This document shows positions 1 to 12,125 of a stretch of 64,000 nt of DNA, in pieces. This stretch comes from Cristatella mucedo (lineage: Eukaryota; Bryozoa; Phylactolaemata; Cristatellidae): assembly GCA_009760855.2 (NCBI GenBank), contig WPIO01000070.1, positions 293,001-357,000 on the forward strand, given 5' to 3'. Numbering within the stretch: position 1 is the first letter of the stretch; each line of letters opens with the position of its first letter. A model generated the notes under the pieces. It was given only the letters and a program-made list of their open reading frames with translations, was not told the origin of the DNA and did no database searches. The position numbers and the translations under genes were made by a program.

Positions 1-367
1 ATCGCTAGGAGATCTAGCGGTAGTTTCAACTGAATTACTGAGCGTCCAAGAAAAGACCAAGAAAAACCAGGTGAGAACATGGAATCCGTGGGCTGTACAT
101 TCAGAACATCTAACTGTTTGTACGGATATCCTAAATTTGAATGAAGATCAACAGGTGCAGCGGGGACAGCTCGTAAATAGTGGCATCGAGTGATAATGAT
201 ATCGAAACCTTTCGAGATTGACTTGGACTTGTGGACAGCAATCTAGAGATCAGCTAGAACATCGGCTCGATCGGCAGCCAAAAGACTCGATGGTGAACAG
301 CAAGGAACACGAGAGAAATGAAGCAGCAGGAAGGGAAGGGAAAGACGGAAGAAAGGGAATAATTATA

Positions 368-450
368 AAAATAATGATAATAATAATTAATAACACATCT
401 GCATAGCACCGTAAGAGAACTTAATCTTTTTTCTAGGCACTTTACATATG
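368..450 (-). mobile_element. LINE-A/SINE tail
   Basis: AAT tract, TAGCACCGTAAGAGAACTTA and TTTCTAGGCACTTTACATAT: the shared 3' tail in reverse complement. Confidence 0.65.
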
Positions 451-810
451 CTGCAGAGGAAGGAAGGGGAGAGAGGACGGTGCCAGAGTCGGCCACACAA
501 GGCATATCGTCGTTGCCAAATAATACTGCCGAAGTGAGTTTGACAATCCACGATTGGCAGAGCAAAAGCCAACGTAGCCAACAGTCTTTTGTTAATTACG
601 AAAAAGGTCATCAGCTAGTCGCTTGTTCTGAGACATCCTGAAGAAACAGTGCGATTGAAACTGCTCCTATAGCAAAATTCGGCAAAACTAAGAAGAGAGG
701 TCAGCTGTGGTGGTCTCTGCGGCCGGGTCAGAGTAACAATTTTGCTGTATATCCTTCGACCAATCAGGAGCCATCGCAGATCCTTTAGCATAGGATAGTA
801 AAAAAAGGGT

Positions 811-945
811 CAAGGCTGATTCAACAGCCTCATTTATTTATCAAGCAGTAGCAGACCTTCGGGGGGGGGCTATCACTCCGGTTTGTAGTGAGCAATAAAG
901 AATTGCCTACTGCTGCAGGAATCGAGCAGGTAACACGTGCCGAAA
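811..945 (-). mobile_element. SINE-2, partial
   Basis: GGCTGATTCAACAGCCTCAT, GTAGTGAGCAATAAAGAATT and CTGCAGGAATCGAGCAGGTA, with a G run inside; the head is missing or decayed. Confidence 0.6.
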
Positions 946-1105
946 CGATGTGAGAGCACCTTACCCCTTAGGTTAAAATGCTCATAGCCTGCCAGACCCT
1001 GCCAAGCATGACCAGCCTTTGCTTGATCGACTGCCTCTACTTACATTTACAATTGCAGCATCGGCAAATACTGGCAACATAAAAATAAATAAATAAGATA
1101 TAATT

Positions 1106-1245
1106 ATTTTGCATAGCGCCCCAAGAGAACTTAATCTCTATTCAGAAGCACTTCACGTATGCCTCAGGGCTCGAGCCCACGACCTCAGCCAGACCTTGGT
1201 CCCCGGGGCGAGCACCTTAACCGCTGGACCAAACCAGCTCGGCAA
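1106..1245 (-). mobile_element. SINE-1, tRNA-derived SINE with LINE-A-type tail
   Basis: Reverse complement reads GAGCTGGTTTGGTCCAGCGG TTAAGGTGCTCGCC (box A-like), then GAGGTCGTGGGCTCGAGCCC (box B-like), then a linker and AGAGATTAAGTTCTCTTGGG GCGCTATGC. The head is tRNA-like and would carry an internal RNA polymerase III promoter. The tail matches the LINE-A 3' end, pointing to LINE-A as the source of its retrotransposition machinery. Confidence 0.82.
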
Positions 1246-1395
1246 TGCATTCATTATCAGCCATTCGAGAGGTAGCAGCTCCCGGGTATCTGCTACTTGC
1301 CTGGACCGGCATAGGTCATAGGTCGAGGCATAGGTCGAGCAGCCTACGAGTCTCTCAGGTCATTGACCAATCAGGAGGCAGGTGCAATCATTGTA

Positions 1396-1547
1396 GTTTG
1401 GCACCCAATTTTCGATGAAAATATATACATCCACATCCACGAAGTGCACCGGTATTCGTCTAGTGTACGAAGTTTGGCACCCAATTTTCGATGAAAATAT
1501 ATACATCCACATCCACGAAGTGCACCGGTATTCGTCTAGTGTACGAA
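1396..1547. repeat. Exact 76-bp tandem duplication
   Basis: Two adjacent 76-base units, each starting GTTTGGCACCCAATTTTCGA, appear identical. The lack of divergence points to a recent duplication. Confidence 0.92.
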
Positions 1548-2215
1548 AATGGAAATTTTTAAAGCCGATGCTTTCTGATCCTGCTTTGAAAGCTGAAGAA
1601 AGAGTCGTTAGCTCAAATCGGTACAGCACCGGATGAGTAGGTAAGGTTGCAGTACTGTCCCTACCACCCCCTACCCTGAGGCAGGCGAAGTTCTTTTCAG
1701 CATTCAGTCCCGACGCAGACGGCTGTGCATTTTGAAATAACGGGACATGAAATTCGACCGGGTGAATGCCAGCTCCCAAATGGCATCAGCGTCTGAGAGA
1801 CTACCTCAGTGGAAAGCATCAGTCACCGAAACTTCGTGTGGTCGATGCTGCTGGAACATTCTCCGGACTCGACGTGGCACTCATAACAGAGCCTGCGTTG
1901 CCTAGGGACAAACGCAGAGTCGGCAGGCGACTCACCGGGGTCTTTGACAAACGCAAAAAGACATCGCATCGCGATTCAAGGAAGCTGCTGCAGCTACCGG
2001 ATGCCCTGAGACAGACGATTGGCCAGACACGGGAACTCGTGAAATGACACGTGACTCACTCACGGGAGACAAAAGTCACATAGGAAAATGGTAGAGTAGG
2101 GCAGGGGCAGGCCTGAGCTGTTGGCTGGCCATTACAGCCTGCCAGCCAATGGTTGGAGAGATGCTGAGGACAAGGACAACTGTGAGTGGGTACTAGTGAG
2201 CAAGGTACTAGGAGC

Positions 2216-2350
2216 ACCAGTCAGCAGCAGCAGCAGCAGCAAGCAGCAGCAGCAGCAGCAAGCAGCAGCTGCTGCTGAGCGCTGTAGAGGCAGCAGCAGC
2301 AGGCTGGCAGCAGCAGCAGGCGGGCTGGAGTCTGGCTGGCAGCAGCAGCG
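2216..2350. repeat. CAG/CTG trinucleotide-rich segment
   Basis: Interrupted CAG repeats with AAG and CTG interruptions in two blocks (2221-2278, 2297-2349). The polyQ or polyS frames across it have no supporting coding context. Confidence 0.88.
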
Positions 2351-3589
2351 ATCGCTGGATGGCAGCTTTGACAAGGATCGACCGACGGAAGGTGTTGGCC
2401 ATGGCAAAATACCTTTGAAGTGGCATCCAACGCCTGCCTGCCTGCCTGCCTGCCTGCACGGTTCTGGTGCAGCAAGCTCATTTCTGCAGCAGTAAAATGG
2501 CACCACTCACTCCATCGCACTCACCATCACCAACAGGATACTGTCGCCCGTGAGTGCCACTGCAGCTTGGCAGGTCGCTCTCACCGGTTCTCGCCGGCTG
2601 CACTGACTCGAGCAGCCAACTCGAGCTAGAGGGAGCGAGTCGGCCTAGTCGAGCTGCTCGATAGCTGTACGACAAGGACTGGCGGACACATGGACGACAC
2701 ACACTTTTTAGCCACGATTACAAACGAGCAACACCAGCAGTATCGCTCTTCTAAGCTCGCAGGGTTACAAGGTCACTACAAGGTCAAGGTCACACAATGC
2801 CACCCCCCCTCAGCTGATGGTGGTCAGTGATTGACTCGAGCTCAGCTACAGCTTAGCCGGGTGCTTCAGGCACCGCCGAATTGGCAATGTTAAGAAGCAG
2901 TCGGCCATGCCGTCGAAGTAATGAAGCAGCGACTGGCAGGCTGCCCACATCGCCAGTGGCACTGCCCTTGACAGAGTTGGCTAGCACTGCTGCTCAGGGG
3001 CCAAAGGCGATCGCTTCGGCTTTTGCAACGAATGGCGCCTCACCTTTGTTTGGCAAAGGCCACTGGCGTCAGCACGACTGCTTTGCGGTGCCTGCCGCAG
3101 CACCGGTGGCTGGTGTCAGCCCGCCCGCTCGCAAGGGCATCCACTCGGACTGGGCCGCCTCGTCGGAGCGCAGAGTCCAGCGGGCCGACTTTCCAGCAGC
3201 GCTGATTTGAACCTGGCAGGAACCATCTCGGGCGGCCCCTTTCCCCTCCCCCCTGGCCTGCAAGGGTCAGAATCCGGCACGAGTCAGAGTGCGCGGGTCA
3301 GAGTGCTCGTGTCAGGGGGTCAGAAGGTCAGAGGCCGGCATTTCTGTTATGCTGCCTTCTCAGCTTCGATCGACTCTTGGTGCTTGCAGTAAATGGGTTA
3401 GAGGGTAGATGCATATGTTTTACGCATATCGTTACAATAATACTCTAAACTTGCATCTAGAGCACGGAGGACTAGGTACATTTGCGAGCTGGGGCTGTAA
3501 CCTTGGCAAGGGCCCCTTACCCAATGTCGATGCATACAGTGCTGGGATCGTGCCATGTGACTTCAACGGCTCCCACACCGGTCCCCCAG

Positions 3590-4077
3590 CGGCCAATTTA
3601 TATCCTATCTGTCAGATATACTACCCCATCAGGCTAAGCATCGTACCACCCGCTTTTCGGAATCCAACAGTCTAGAAATACCTCATACAAACCTTAAATC
3701 CTTTGGAGACCGTGCATTTAGTTCATATGCTCCCAAAGCCTGGAACTCTCTCCCGACCTGCGTCAGAACATCCCCTGACCTGACCACATTTAAAAGGAAC
3801 CTAAAAACACACCTATTTAGGACAGCATTCAGTGGGTCCCTGTGATTCGTCCTTCATGTGCTTATGCGTGCTGACACTGTGCATGCTGCCACTAACCACA
3901 TTTGCATGCTGATCCTGTGCATGTCACCCCTAACCATATTATTCATTTCGTTTGTTTCTTCAAGCATGATTTTACTTGCCTTTCAATTGCATTTCACTTT
4001 ACAGCAAATGTAAAGCGCCTAGAGAGAGAATAAGTTCTCTGAGGGCGCTTTATCAAGTGAATTATTATTATTATTAT
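3590..4077 (+). mobile_element. LINE-A 3' end, first of a tandem pair
   Basis: Coding remnants start near LSDILP-equivalent sequence (ATATACTACCCCATCAGG) and run through FSSYAPKAWNSLPTCVR to the stop near 3843. The 3'UTR follows, with AAAGCGCCTAGAGAGAGAA and an ATT tail. Confidence 0.88.
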
Positions 4078-4537
4078 ATTACCCCATCAGGCCAAGCATC
4101 GTACCAACCGCTTTTCGGAATCCAACAGTCTACAAATACCTCATACAAACCTTAAATCCTTTGGAGACCGTGCATTTAGTTCGTATGCTCCCAAAGCCTG
4201 GAACTCCGCCCCGACCTGCGTCAGAACATCCCCTGACCTGACCACATTTAAAAGAAACTTAAAAACACACCTATTTAGGACAGCATGTAGTGGGTCTCTG
4301 TGATTCGTCCTTGATGTGCTTATGCGTGCTGACACTGTGCATGCTGCAACTAACAACATTTGCATGCTGACCCTGTGCATGTCACCCCTAACCATATTAT
4401 TCATTGTGTTTGTTTTTCAAGCATGATTTTACTTACCATTCAATTGCACTTCCCTTTGCAGCAAATGTAAAGCGCCTAGAAAGAGATTAAGTTCTCTGAG
4501 GGCGCTTTATCAAGTGTATTATTATTATTATTATTAC
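4078..4537 (+). mobile_element. LINE-A 3' end, second of a tandem pair
   Basis: Begins at ACCCCATCAGGCCAAGCATC immediately after the ATT tail of the preceding copy, is truncated at nearly the same ORF2 position, and ends in its own ATT tail. The two copies are highly similar. Confidence 0.88.
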
Positions 4538-4720
4538 AGACAAGCCTAGCTGCAGAGTTGTGCACAGCAGTAAGTGTCTGATTGCTCATGCTGGTAGACC
4601 AGTAAGCAGTTAAGTTGCAGAAATCGAGACGAGATGCTACAACGTATGAACCAATTTTGATGTATTCCTGTCTAAGGGAGCCCGAATTTTAGCAATGTTA
4701 TGCAGCTGAAAGTACAGACG
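4538..4720 (-). mobile_element. LINE-A ORF2 fragment, opposite strand
   Basis: Reverse complement of the ORF2 segment around KIAKIRACLD...RLVC. The plus-strand landmarks CCCGAATTTTAGCAATGTTA and AGACAAGCCTAGCTGCAGAG match the copy at 11.4-11.6 kb. It abuts the ATT tail of the copy to its left. Confidence 0.75.
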
Positions 4721-6967
4721 TTACTGTGAAGCTGGTGCGTTCCTTTAGTGCAAGGTCACTTTGGAACAGGACACCTAGATTTCGCTCAGATGCACAGGAT
4801 ATTGCCGATATACTGTTCCCCAGCCCACACCACCTCACCCCCACCCCTGACAGCTGCTGCTGCTGGCAATCCTTCATTGGCCACTACGAGGCATCCACGG
4901 ATGATGATCGATGCAGTGATCGTCTGCTATAAAGCTGCTCTGCAGCTACATAAATGAGGCCAGTGAATCAGCCGACCTTTAACTTTACTTTATGAATGTG
5001 CCCCATGTCTTCTAAAGGCTTTCAAGCCTGACTGCTGATGGTGTGACGGTGCAAACATGCCTAGGACTCGGCTAGGCAGGCAGAGCTGTCACTTCGACAG
5101 TGGGCCGGCTATCGGCAACAGCCTTTGTTTGGTATTGACCTGGGCTTGGCCACAAGGTGGTGCAGCAGTCACATAAGCGAGTCACGAGCTGCTCTGAGGG
5201 GTCGCAGTCTGATTAAAATTGAGTGGAGCCGCGGTACGAAAAATTAGTCTTGAGGAGAGAACTGTGAGGAAGCTGACTGCCAGTACCTGCTCCTGAAAGT
5301 GAAGTCTGAAGGACAGGGACAGATTCGACCGGCAAGCAGCTGTTTACCCGAAGCAGGAAATAAATCATGCAGAACGATCCAGGATGTGGCCAGCAGAACC
5401 TTTCAAGTGGTGGCTTTGTCCACGGCTACCCTTTGCTGGTGCATGCGGTTTCCTTAATAGTTCGCCTACCACGGCCAGCAGCCTTAAATTTTGCAGACCT
5501 CGTAATAGGCAGTGGTGCTGGGCATCTGAATACAATGGAGGTGGGATACTACAGGAAAGGGCTATTCTTCAGATTGCAATCTGGACTGGAGACCTCAGTT
5601 CCAGCATTAGAGCTGAGGTTTGAACGGCAATGGATGCATGCATCTGTTTGTAACTCCACAAAGCCACAACGACTAAGTGGGTGTTAAGCAGGAGAGTTTT
5701 GCATAGCACACTCACAGCCTAAGCAGCTTTTGGTACACATTCAATAGCCAAAAGATTTCTTTTCACGCACAAAGAGAAAGTGAGGAGCATGGCTGAGTCG
5801 GGAGAGCAGTTGCAGTAGCAAGTAGCATGGAAATGGCAGCTCAGGACGGCTAGAAAAGATGTGCGATATTCGGCAGCAGGAGAGCAGATGTCGTTGCGTG
5901 AGACAATACGCTAAAAGAACAATGTTGGTTGGCAACGAGGCAGTTGGACAAAGCACACTGGCTGCTCTACCCTTTGTCAGCAGATGAAGAACATCGGAGG
6001 TCAAAGGTTGGGAGCCACTGGGAGCAACTCGTGGCAACGATCCGGCTTCATTTCCACCATTTGCAAATAGCCTGGGGAGATAACGTTCTGGCAGGGTGTC
6101 GCAAACACGTCTTATTATCGTTACTATTATTGTAATAATCCCGCTCGGCGTTTTTCCCAGATCTGCTACCTCTGCTTCCTCCTCTGCTTCCTCATTTCTC
6201 CCTTAAAATCTCTCTAGCTCCTCAATTCCTCCTTCCTTCCTTCTTCCCTCTTCCTCATCTTCCCTAGAAGCTGCACAGTCGGACTAGGGAATAGAGGCCC
6301 AAGCTTGAGCTAAGTGGCCCAAAGCAGTCTGAGCCGGAAGCAGTCTGAGCGCCTTCACATGGTAGAAGATTTAACTTGCTTCAGCAAGTGCAGGGCGTCG
6401 CCTAGGGTAATGCATTTGGACGCGCACAGGCCGTGGGAGGGGATGTCGACGGCTTAGCTTCACTCTTGAGCTAGGACGGTATACTCTGAGACAATAACGA
6501 GTCGAGAGCCGCTGGGCCTTGTGTAGTCTACAATCTCGTCGACAGATAAGCCGGGTGGTGGAGCCGGGGATCTGCGCCTACGGCCGGCTGCCGCCTAATT
6601 TGATGAGCTGCTCAAGCCGGTTGTAGCACGGCCAAGCCAGATCAGCAAGCAGATGGAATGAATGCCACACAGCTACGGTCACCATAGCCTTGCCAATGCC
6701 ACCTCGGTCGGTCACTCTTCCTTACGCTGCCACTCCTGCTCTCACCTGCCTGCTCCTGCCCATTTGCTGCCACCGTGCAGCAATGCTGCATCGTCAGCAG
6801 ATGGCCTGAGCCACGAATTGCTTCCTCCTGGATTTTGGCCAGTACTGATGAGATCGATATCTGCACGGAGAAAAGTAAAAGTCGGCGCTTGCTTCTTCGT
6901 AAATCGCAACAGGAATTACATCGGCGATGAGCGCATGTGCAGATAGAAATATAAAAATTCATAATTC
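4721..6967. other. Intergenic DNA; nothing recognised except a LINE-B tail
   Basis: Includes a pyrimidine-rich stretch at 6165-6265 but no conserved coding block. Confidence 0.5.
5646..5752 (-). mobile_element. LINE-B 3' tail
   Basis: This copy shares CTCCACAAAGCCACAACG, GGAGAGTTTTGCATAGCAC and ACTCACAGCCTAAGCAGC with the copies at 59.7 and 63.6 kb. No coding part is attached. Confidence 0.6.
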
Positions 6968-7102
6968 GTTTGTATTGCGCCCCAAGAGAGCTTAATCTCT
7001 ATTCAGGTGCTTCACATTTGCCTCCGGGCTCTAGCCCACGACCTCAGCCAGACCTCGGTCGGGGCGAACACCTTAGCAGCTAGACCAAACCAGCTCGGCA
7101 AA
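6968..7102 (-). mobile_element. SINE-1
   Basis: Near full length in reverse: tail GCGCCCCAAGAGAGCTTAAT, box B region GGGCTCTAGCCCACGACCTC and head AGACCAAACCAGCTCGGC. Confidence 0.82.
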
Positions 7103-7230
7103 TATCTATGAATGCCAGCCATGCCCAACTAGCCAATCGGTGCAGGGAACCAGATCAGACCAAAGTTGCATAGTCCCCTCCCACACACACTTTCTTCGGT
7201 AGCTGCGAACGAATCGGCTGCGACTCGACT

Positions 7231-7437
7231 GCTCCCCAAAGTGCTCCCACCTCTGCTCCCACCTCTGCTCCCACTTCTCTGACCCCACCTCCTGCTCCCA
7301 CCTCCTGCTCCCACCTCTTGCTCCCACCTCCTGCTCCCACCTCTTGCTCCCACCTCCTGCTCCCACCTCCTGCTCCCACCTCCTGCTCCCACCTCCTGCT
7401 CCCACCTCCTGCTCCCACCTCCTGCTCCCGCTTCTCT
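7231..7437. repeat. 13-bp minisatellite (CTCCCACCTCCTG unit)
   Basis: About fifteen units of 12-13 bases. Because 13 is not a multiple of three, the array stays open in several frames and yields artefact GGSRRWEQEV-type peptides. Confidence 0.9.
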
Positions 7438-7549
7438 GCAGCTGCTCCAGCTTCCCTCGTATGCTTCCGTCCAGTCTCCCTGCCCTCCCATGTGAGGCAG
7501 CAGCAGGCGAGGAGCAGGCCGATGTGGGCTAGTAGATTCAGGCATGGCA

Positions 7550-7685
7550 TCTGGGTTTGGCCCAGGGGTCAAGGTGCTCGCCTTCAATCACCAAGGTAAA
7601 AGTGAATGCATTTGATGACCGAGATCGTAGGCTCGAGCCCTGTGGCACATGCGAAGGTATAGAGATTAAGTTCTCTGTGAGTGTT
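7550..7685 (+). mobile_element. SINE-1, subfamily with box A-B insert
   Basis: Head GTTTGGCCCAGGGGTCAAGG, box B region CGTAGGCTCGAGCCC, tail AGAGATTAAGTTCTCTGTGA. Between the boxes it carries the extra segment AAAGTGAATGCATTTGATGA, also found in the copy at 34.4 kb. Confidence 0.75.
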
Positions 7686-7994
7686 AAACAAATTAATAAC
7701 ATGTTTATAGCAGTAACGGAAAAAGAAACTCGATTTCCATAGCCGAGTCCAAAGCCGCACCCCACCCCAGCAGAGCAGACTTCTGCTCAACACTGAGCTC
7801 TGCGGCAGCGGCACACCCTCAACTCGGTCGAGCATGTGCAGGAACACACGAAAACGCACACATGCACAGTCGCGCCCACGAACACGAAAACCCACGGGGG
7901 CTCGCACACGTGACGCAAGCACGAGCGCATGCAAGCGCTATGCTGACAAGATGCAAGCTCATGTGCACTTCGTCCGTGCTCGAGCCGGAGCTGG

Positions 7995-8095
7995 GCATGT
8001 GATCGTGGCATGCAATCTTGGCACGGCAATCGTGGCCTGGCATGCAATCGTGTGGCATGGCAATCGTGGTGTGGCAATGGCATGGGGAGCAGGTG
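7995..8095. repeat. Short degenerate repeat (GCAATCGTGGCATG type)
   Basis: Irregular repeats of GGCATGCAATCGTGG and GGCAATCGTGGTGTGG; no coding signal. Confidence 0.6.
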
Positions 8096-8373
8096 TGGAA
8101 GGAGGGAGGTAGCAGAGGAGGCCTGGTACTTAGGTCTGGGGATAAATAAGGAGAGAAGTACTGATGCATCGCTCATCGATCACAGCTGCTAAAGCAGCTA
8201 CACCCTAACCGAGCTCTCAGCCATCAAAAAGACGTAAGCCTCAGGGATGGCTAATCACCATACCATCTCAACATCAATCCTTTGCTCCCTGGCGAACTTT
8301 GTCCTGTGCCTGCATGACAGAAACCTACAGCTCCACAGACGACTTAGCCGGTCAAAACAGGACGTAGCATACG

Positions 8374-8430
8374 CCTGGGTAGAGATTAATTAAGTTCCCT
8401 TAGGGCGCTATGCAAATGAATTTTTTTTTT
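8374..8430 (+). mobile_element. SINE-1 tail only
   Basis: TAGAGATTAATTAAGTTCCC, TTAGGGCGCTATGCAAATGA and a T run. Confidence 0.65.
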
Positions 8431-10054
8431 AAGGACTTGGGCTTTTGACTTTTGCATGGCCTGCTGAGGTTGCCATGAGTCTGTGTAATGGGAGGGGAGG
8501 TGCACGTGACCGTGTGGTCACGTGACCAACAGTAAACTGAGGACGATAGAAACTAGACAGCATAAAAATAAAACTACAGAGGTCAAACACATACGTAACA
8601 CAGACGTACAGGGAGAGGCTGCTGAGCATCAGCCCCTCTCCCTTAAGCCTTGGTGGGGGGCATCCCCCCACCCCCCCCCCCGAGAAAGAGTCGCCGGTAC
8701 AAGTCGGTTTGGGCAAGGTCAAGCAGGTCTGCCCTTAACGTTTTCTGGCAGCGCATGCATGTCATGCAGCAGAGCGTCACATGACTATGAAAACAGTTTA
8801 AACTTGCAGAAGCATTGCACGGCAAGTGAATGGATAAGACAGTGAATTGATCCAAGAAGTCTTTTGCCGTACAGTCTGTATGGACAAGTTTTTGAGATCA
8901 GCACTTGACAAGGCAGTTGAAAGCCCAATTTCCATTGCTTCTCTTAGAGACCTCAGAATCACCTGACAACATCATACTCAGTTCAGTGACAAGGATTGAC
9001 CCCTGATTAGGATTAGCTTATAGTTGCACTGGTGTTTGGTGAATAGTTAAGAACAGCAAATTAAACTACTAAAGTTCAATGCTAACTTGTTAAGTGGACA
9101 TTTCGAACCTGACTCGAGCGTTCGGTTCTCAGCCGTAGTCTTCAGTCTGATATCATTGGGGAATATTTTTAATTAATACAGCTATTTTGACAGAAAAAGA
9201 TGTCAGATTTATGTTTCCTTTCCATATATGTAAGGTGCTAAGAAAGAGGTTTACTTCTCTTAGGGTACAATACAGATGTCTTTATTATTATTATTATCAT
9301 TATTTTTATTACTATTATTATAGCACCAACAATTGGATTGCCCTTGAGACCTGGCCGAAGATAATCGAGCAGCCTTGATTAGTCAGAGATGGTCGAATAT
9401 CCGGTTGTGCACGTCCACGAATAAGGATTAAACTCGGGATTGAACCCATGATCAGACCAAGCGTCGAAGCGACCAAAGACCTTGTCCGGCAAACTATAAG
9501 AGAGATGAGGTCAACGCCAGACAATATGCTTCCGAGCAGACTCATAGAGAGGAACGTGGCCTGCCTGCCTGCTGGCCTTCCCGGTGGCCTTCGGACTGGA
9601 GCAGGGGGAGGCCCCAAGCTAATTCCAAGTGGCCATGGGTAAATGCCGGCAACCTCGCACTGGCCGGCAACCTCATACTGGCCTCACCATGTGCTGACCT
9701 CTCACTCCTTTTGCCTCCCCCCTCCCCACCTGTCCGAGAACATTTGCCCACTGGGCTGGCCTAGCTAATGCCCTCAAATGCTGCCAGGCATAACTGCATT
9801 CTTAATTAGCAAGGCAATTGGTAATTGGTTGGCCACAGACACAGTGGTCTGTCTGCCCACACAATCTCTGCTAATTCAAATTGGAAAGTTTCGACCAGTG
9901 CAGATGCACGGCTCCGGATCCACGACTGGAATCGCCCTGCTGACGTCGATCCAATCAGGCTCTGTCTAAATGTGCCATGTAGGTCTGATGGCTCGGGGAG
10001 ACAGTACGATGCCCCCCCCCCTGTGGGGATCGAGTGTTTTCAGCTGGCCCCTTT
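8431..10054. other. Intergenic DNA; nothing recognised except one LINE-A tail
   Basis: Contains a C run at 8665-8680 and unique sequence. Confidence 0.5.
9222..9325 (+). mobile_element. LINE-A tail
   Basis: ATATGTAAGGTGCTAAGAAA, AGGTTTACTTCTCTTAGGG and a long ATT microsatellite; diverged copy of the shared tail. Confidence 0.7.
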
Positions 10055-10350
10055 GCTGCTAATAATAATAACAATAATATAATTATTATTATTATCATTA
10101 AAATCTCAAACCTTTTGGAGACCTTGCCTCTAGTTCGTATGCTCCCAGAGCCTGGAACTCATTCCCGACCTGGGTCATGACATCTCCTGACTTGTCCACA
10201 TTTAAAAAGAAGCTAAAAACGCCACCTATTTATTACTGCATTTAGTGAGTCCCTGTGATTCGTCCTTTATATGCTTATGCGTGCTGACACTGTTGCAGGC
10301 TGCCACTAACCACACTTGCATGCTGACCCTATGCACGGCACCCATAACCC
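10055..10350 (+). mobile_element. LINE-A 3' fragment
   Basis: Starts inside an AAT/ATT microsatellite and covers the end of ORF2 (FSSYAPRAWNSFPTW-like) and part of the 3'UTR (TGCTGACACTGTTGCAGGC), but lacks the terminal tail. Confidence 0.8.
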
Positions 10351-10744
10351 TGTGATTCGTGTTGTGGTCGAGGTTGTTTACTAGGTAGGTAGCCTTTGCT
10401 TCAGTCACCCGGTGAGATCGAATAGTGGATTAAGCTTTTTAAGCTGTGATATACTGTCTAAACTTTCGTAAATCCTGCTAGTCGGTGAGGTGGTCACCGT
10501 CTGTCCCGTGAATGTCACCTGTCAGGTAAAGCCACGCTTCTCCCCCAGGTGTTCTCAAACGGCAGGCATTTATCAGGTTCAGGATTAGATCAATGGAGAC
10601 GAACCTTATATGCGTAATGAAAGATGTATAGATCGCCTGAAAAGTCGAACAAGCCAAAGTGGAACAGTCCAAATATGGAAGAGTCCACTTAATATGGTGT
10701 CGATTGCTAGCCACCCACGATCTCAATCTGCTGCGATCTTAATC

Positions 10745-10823
<79 letters not shown>
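10745..10823. repeat. CT microsatellite
   Basis: An uninterrupted run of about 39 CT units between a unique flank and a LINE-A tail. Confidence 0.95.
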
Positions 10824-10826
<3 letters not shown>

Positions 10827-10841
10827 GTGCTAGGAAATAAT

Positions 10842-11612
10842 AATAATACAATTGATATAGCACCCTCAGAGAACTCAGTCTCTTTCTAGGCAATTTACAT
10901 TTGTCACAAAGGAAGCACGATCGAATGGTTAGTGGTAGCATACTCAATAACAACAAGTATAGCATGGTTAGGAGTGACGTGCACAAGGTCAGTATGCCAG
11001 TATGGTTTGTGGCAGCATGCAACAGTGTCAGCACGCATAAGTACATAGAGGACGAATCACAGGGACTCACTAAATGCTGTCATAAATAAGCTCGCTTTTA
11101 GTTCCTTTTTAAATGTGGACAAGTCACGAGATGTCGTGACGCAAGTCGGGAGTGAGTTCCAGGCCTTGGGAGAATACAAGCTAAAGGCACAGCCTCCAAA
11201 GGATTTGAGGTTTGTACAAGGTATAGGTAAACATTAGATTCCGAAAAGCGAGTGGTGGGATGCTTAGCCTGGTGGGGCAGTAGATCTGATTGGTAGGCTG
11301 GAGCTTAAGAATGAAGGGACCTAAAAGTGAGTGACAAAACCTTGAAGTCGATGCGTTGCTTGACAAGGAGCCAGTGCAGGTCGGCGAGAAGTGCTACGAT
11401 GTGGCAACTGCGACGCTCACGACAGACAAGACTAGCTGCAGAGTTTTGCACCAGCTGTAGGGCCTGAGTGCACAGGCCGGTAGATGAGCAAGCAGTGAGT
11501 TACAGAAGTCAAGACGGGATGCCACAAGTGCATGGACCAATTTAGACGTGGTATCTATCCCTGCTTAAGCAAGCCCGAATTTTAGCAATGTTATGGAAAT
11601 GAGGCTCTGTGC
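10842..11612 (-). mobile_element. LINE-A 3' region, about 770 bp
   Basis: Minus-strand copy from the ATT tail (10842) through the 3'UTR and ORF2 back to the KIAKIRA region near 11600. It has stops and small indels, and parts of the coding block between 11220 and 11300 have been lost. A long CT microsatellite lies just outside its tail. Confidence 0.87.
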
Positions 11613-11712
11613 CGGTTTCAGAGCGAAGTGCCGTCTGGCAGACGGCACCATTGGCTTCGACTAGAAGTACGGCTGGGCTGGTCTTAGTGCATTCTGAAGT
11701 CGGAGCAGAAGG

Positions 11713-11908
11713 CGATTAACCACATTTGCATGCTGACCCTGTGCATGTCACCCCTAACCACGTTATTCATTTGGCTTGTTTTTCAAGCATGATTTTACTT
11801 AGTATTCAATTGCATTTCCCTTTGCAGCAAATGTAAAGCGCCTAGAAAGAGATTAAGTTCTCTGAGGGCGCTTTATCAAGTACATTATTATTATTATTAT
11901 TATTATGT
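11713..11908 (+). mobile_element. LINE-A 3'UTR and tail
   Basis: Starts at TAACCACATTTGCATGCTGA and ends with AAGCGCCTAGAAAGAGATTA and an ATT tail. Only the untranslated end is present. Confidence 0.88.
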
Positions 11909-12034
11909 TTGTACCAGGCGGCTAGGACGGGCTCCTCCATGTCACGGCGAAAGATGATGCTCACCGTCTGCCGGAAGTCGCAGCTCGACGGGGCATGCAA
12001 TTGGCTAGGGGGGTAAGACGCCAGCCGCTTAGGC

Positions 12035-12125
12035 GGTCGAGGTCGCGAGCTCGAGCGAAGCTGCGGCCCATGCGAAGCACATAGGTAGTGATTAGGTTTT
12101 ATTGGGGCGCTATGCAAAATGAATT
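12035..12125 (+). mobile_element. SINE-1, 5'-truncated
   Basis: GAGGTCGCGAGCTCGAGCG (box B-like), then GTAGTGATTAGGTTTTATTG and GGGCGCTATGCAAAATGAAT. Confidence 0.62.

Larger units (their letters stand above)
451..3589. other. Intergenic DNA between listed repeats
   Basis: Apart from the SINE, tandem and CAG features listed, I see only unique sequence. A 93-codon frame at 1766-2047 and a 109-codon frame at 2881-3210 have no recognisable domain. Confidence 0.5.

Noticed and set aside
2121-2495. PolyQ-containing 124-codon frame
   Set aside because: A CAG repeat with no conserved flanks; the opposite strand is equally open.
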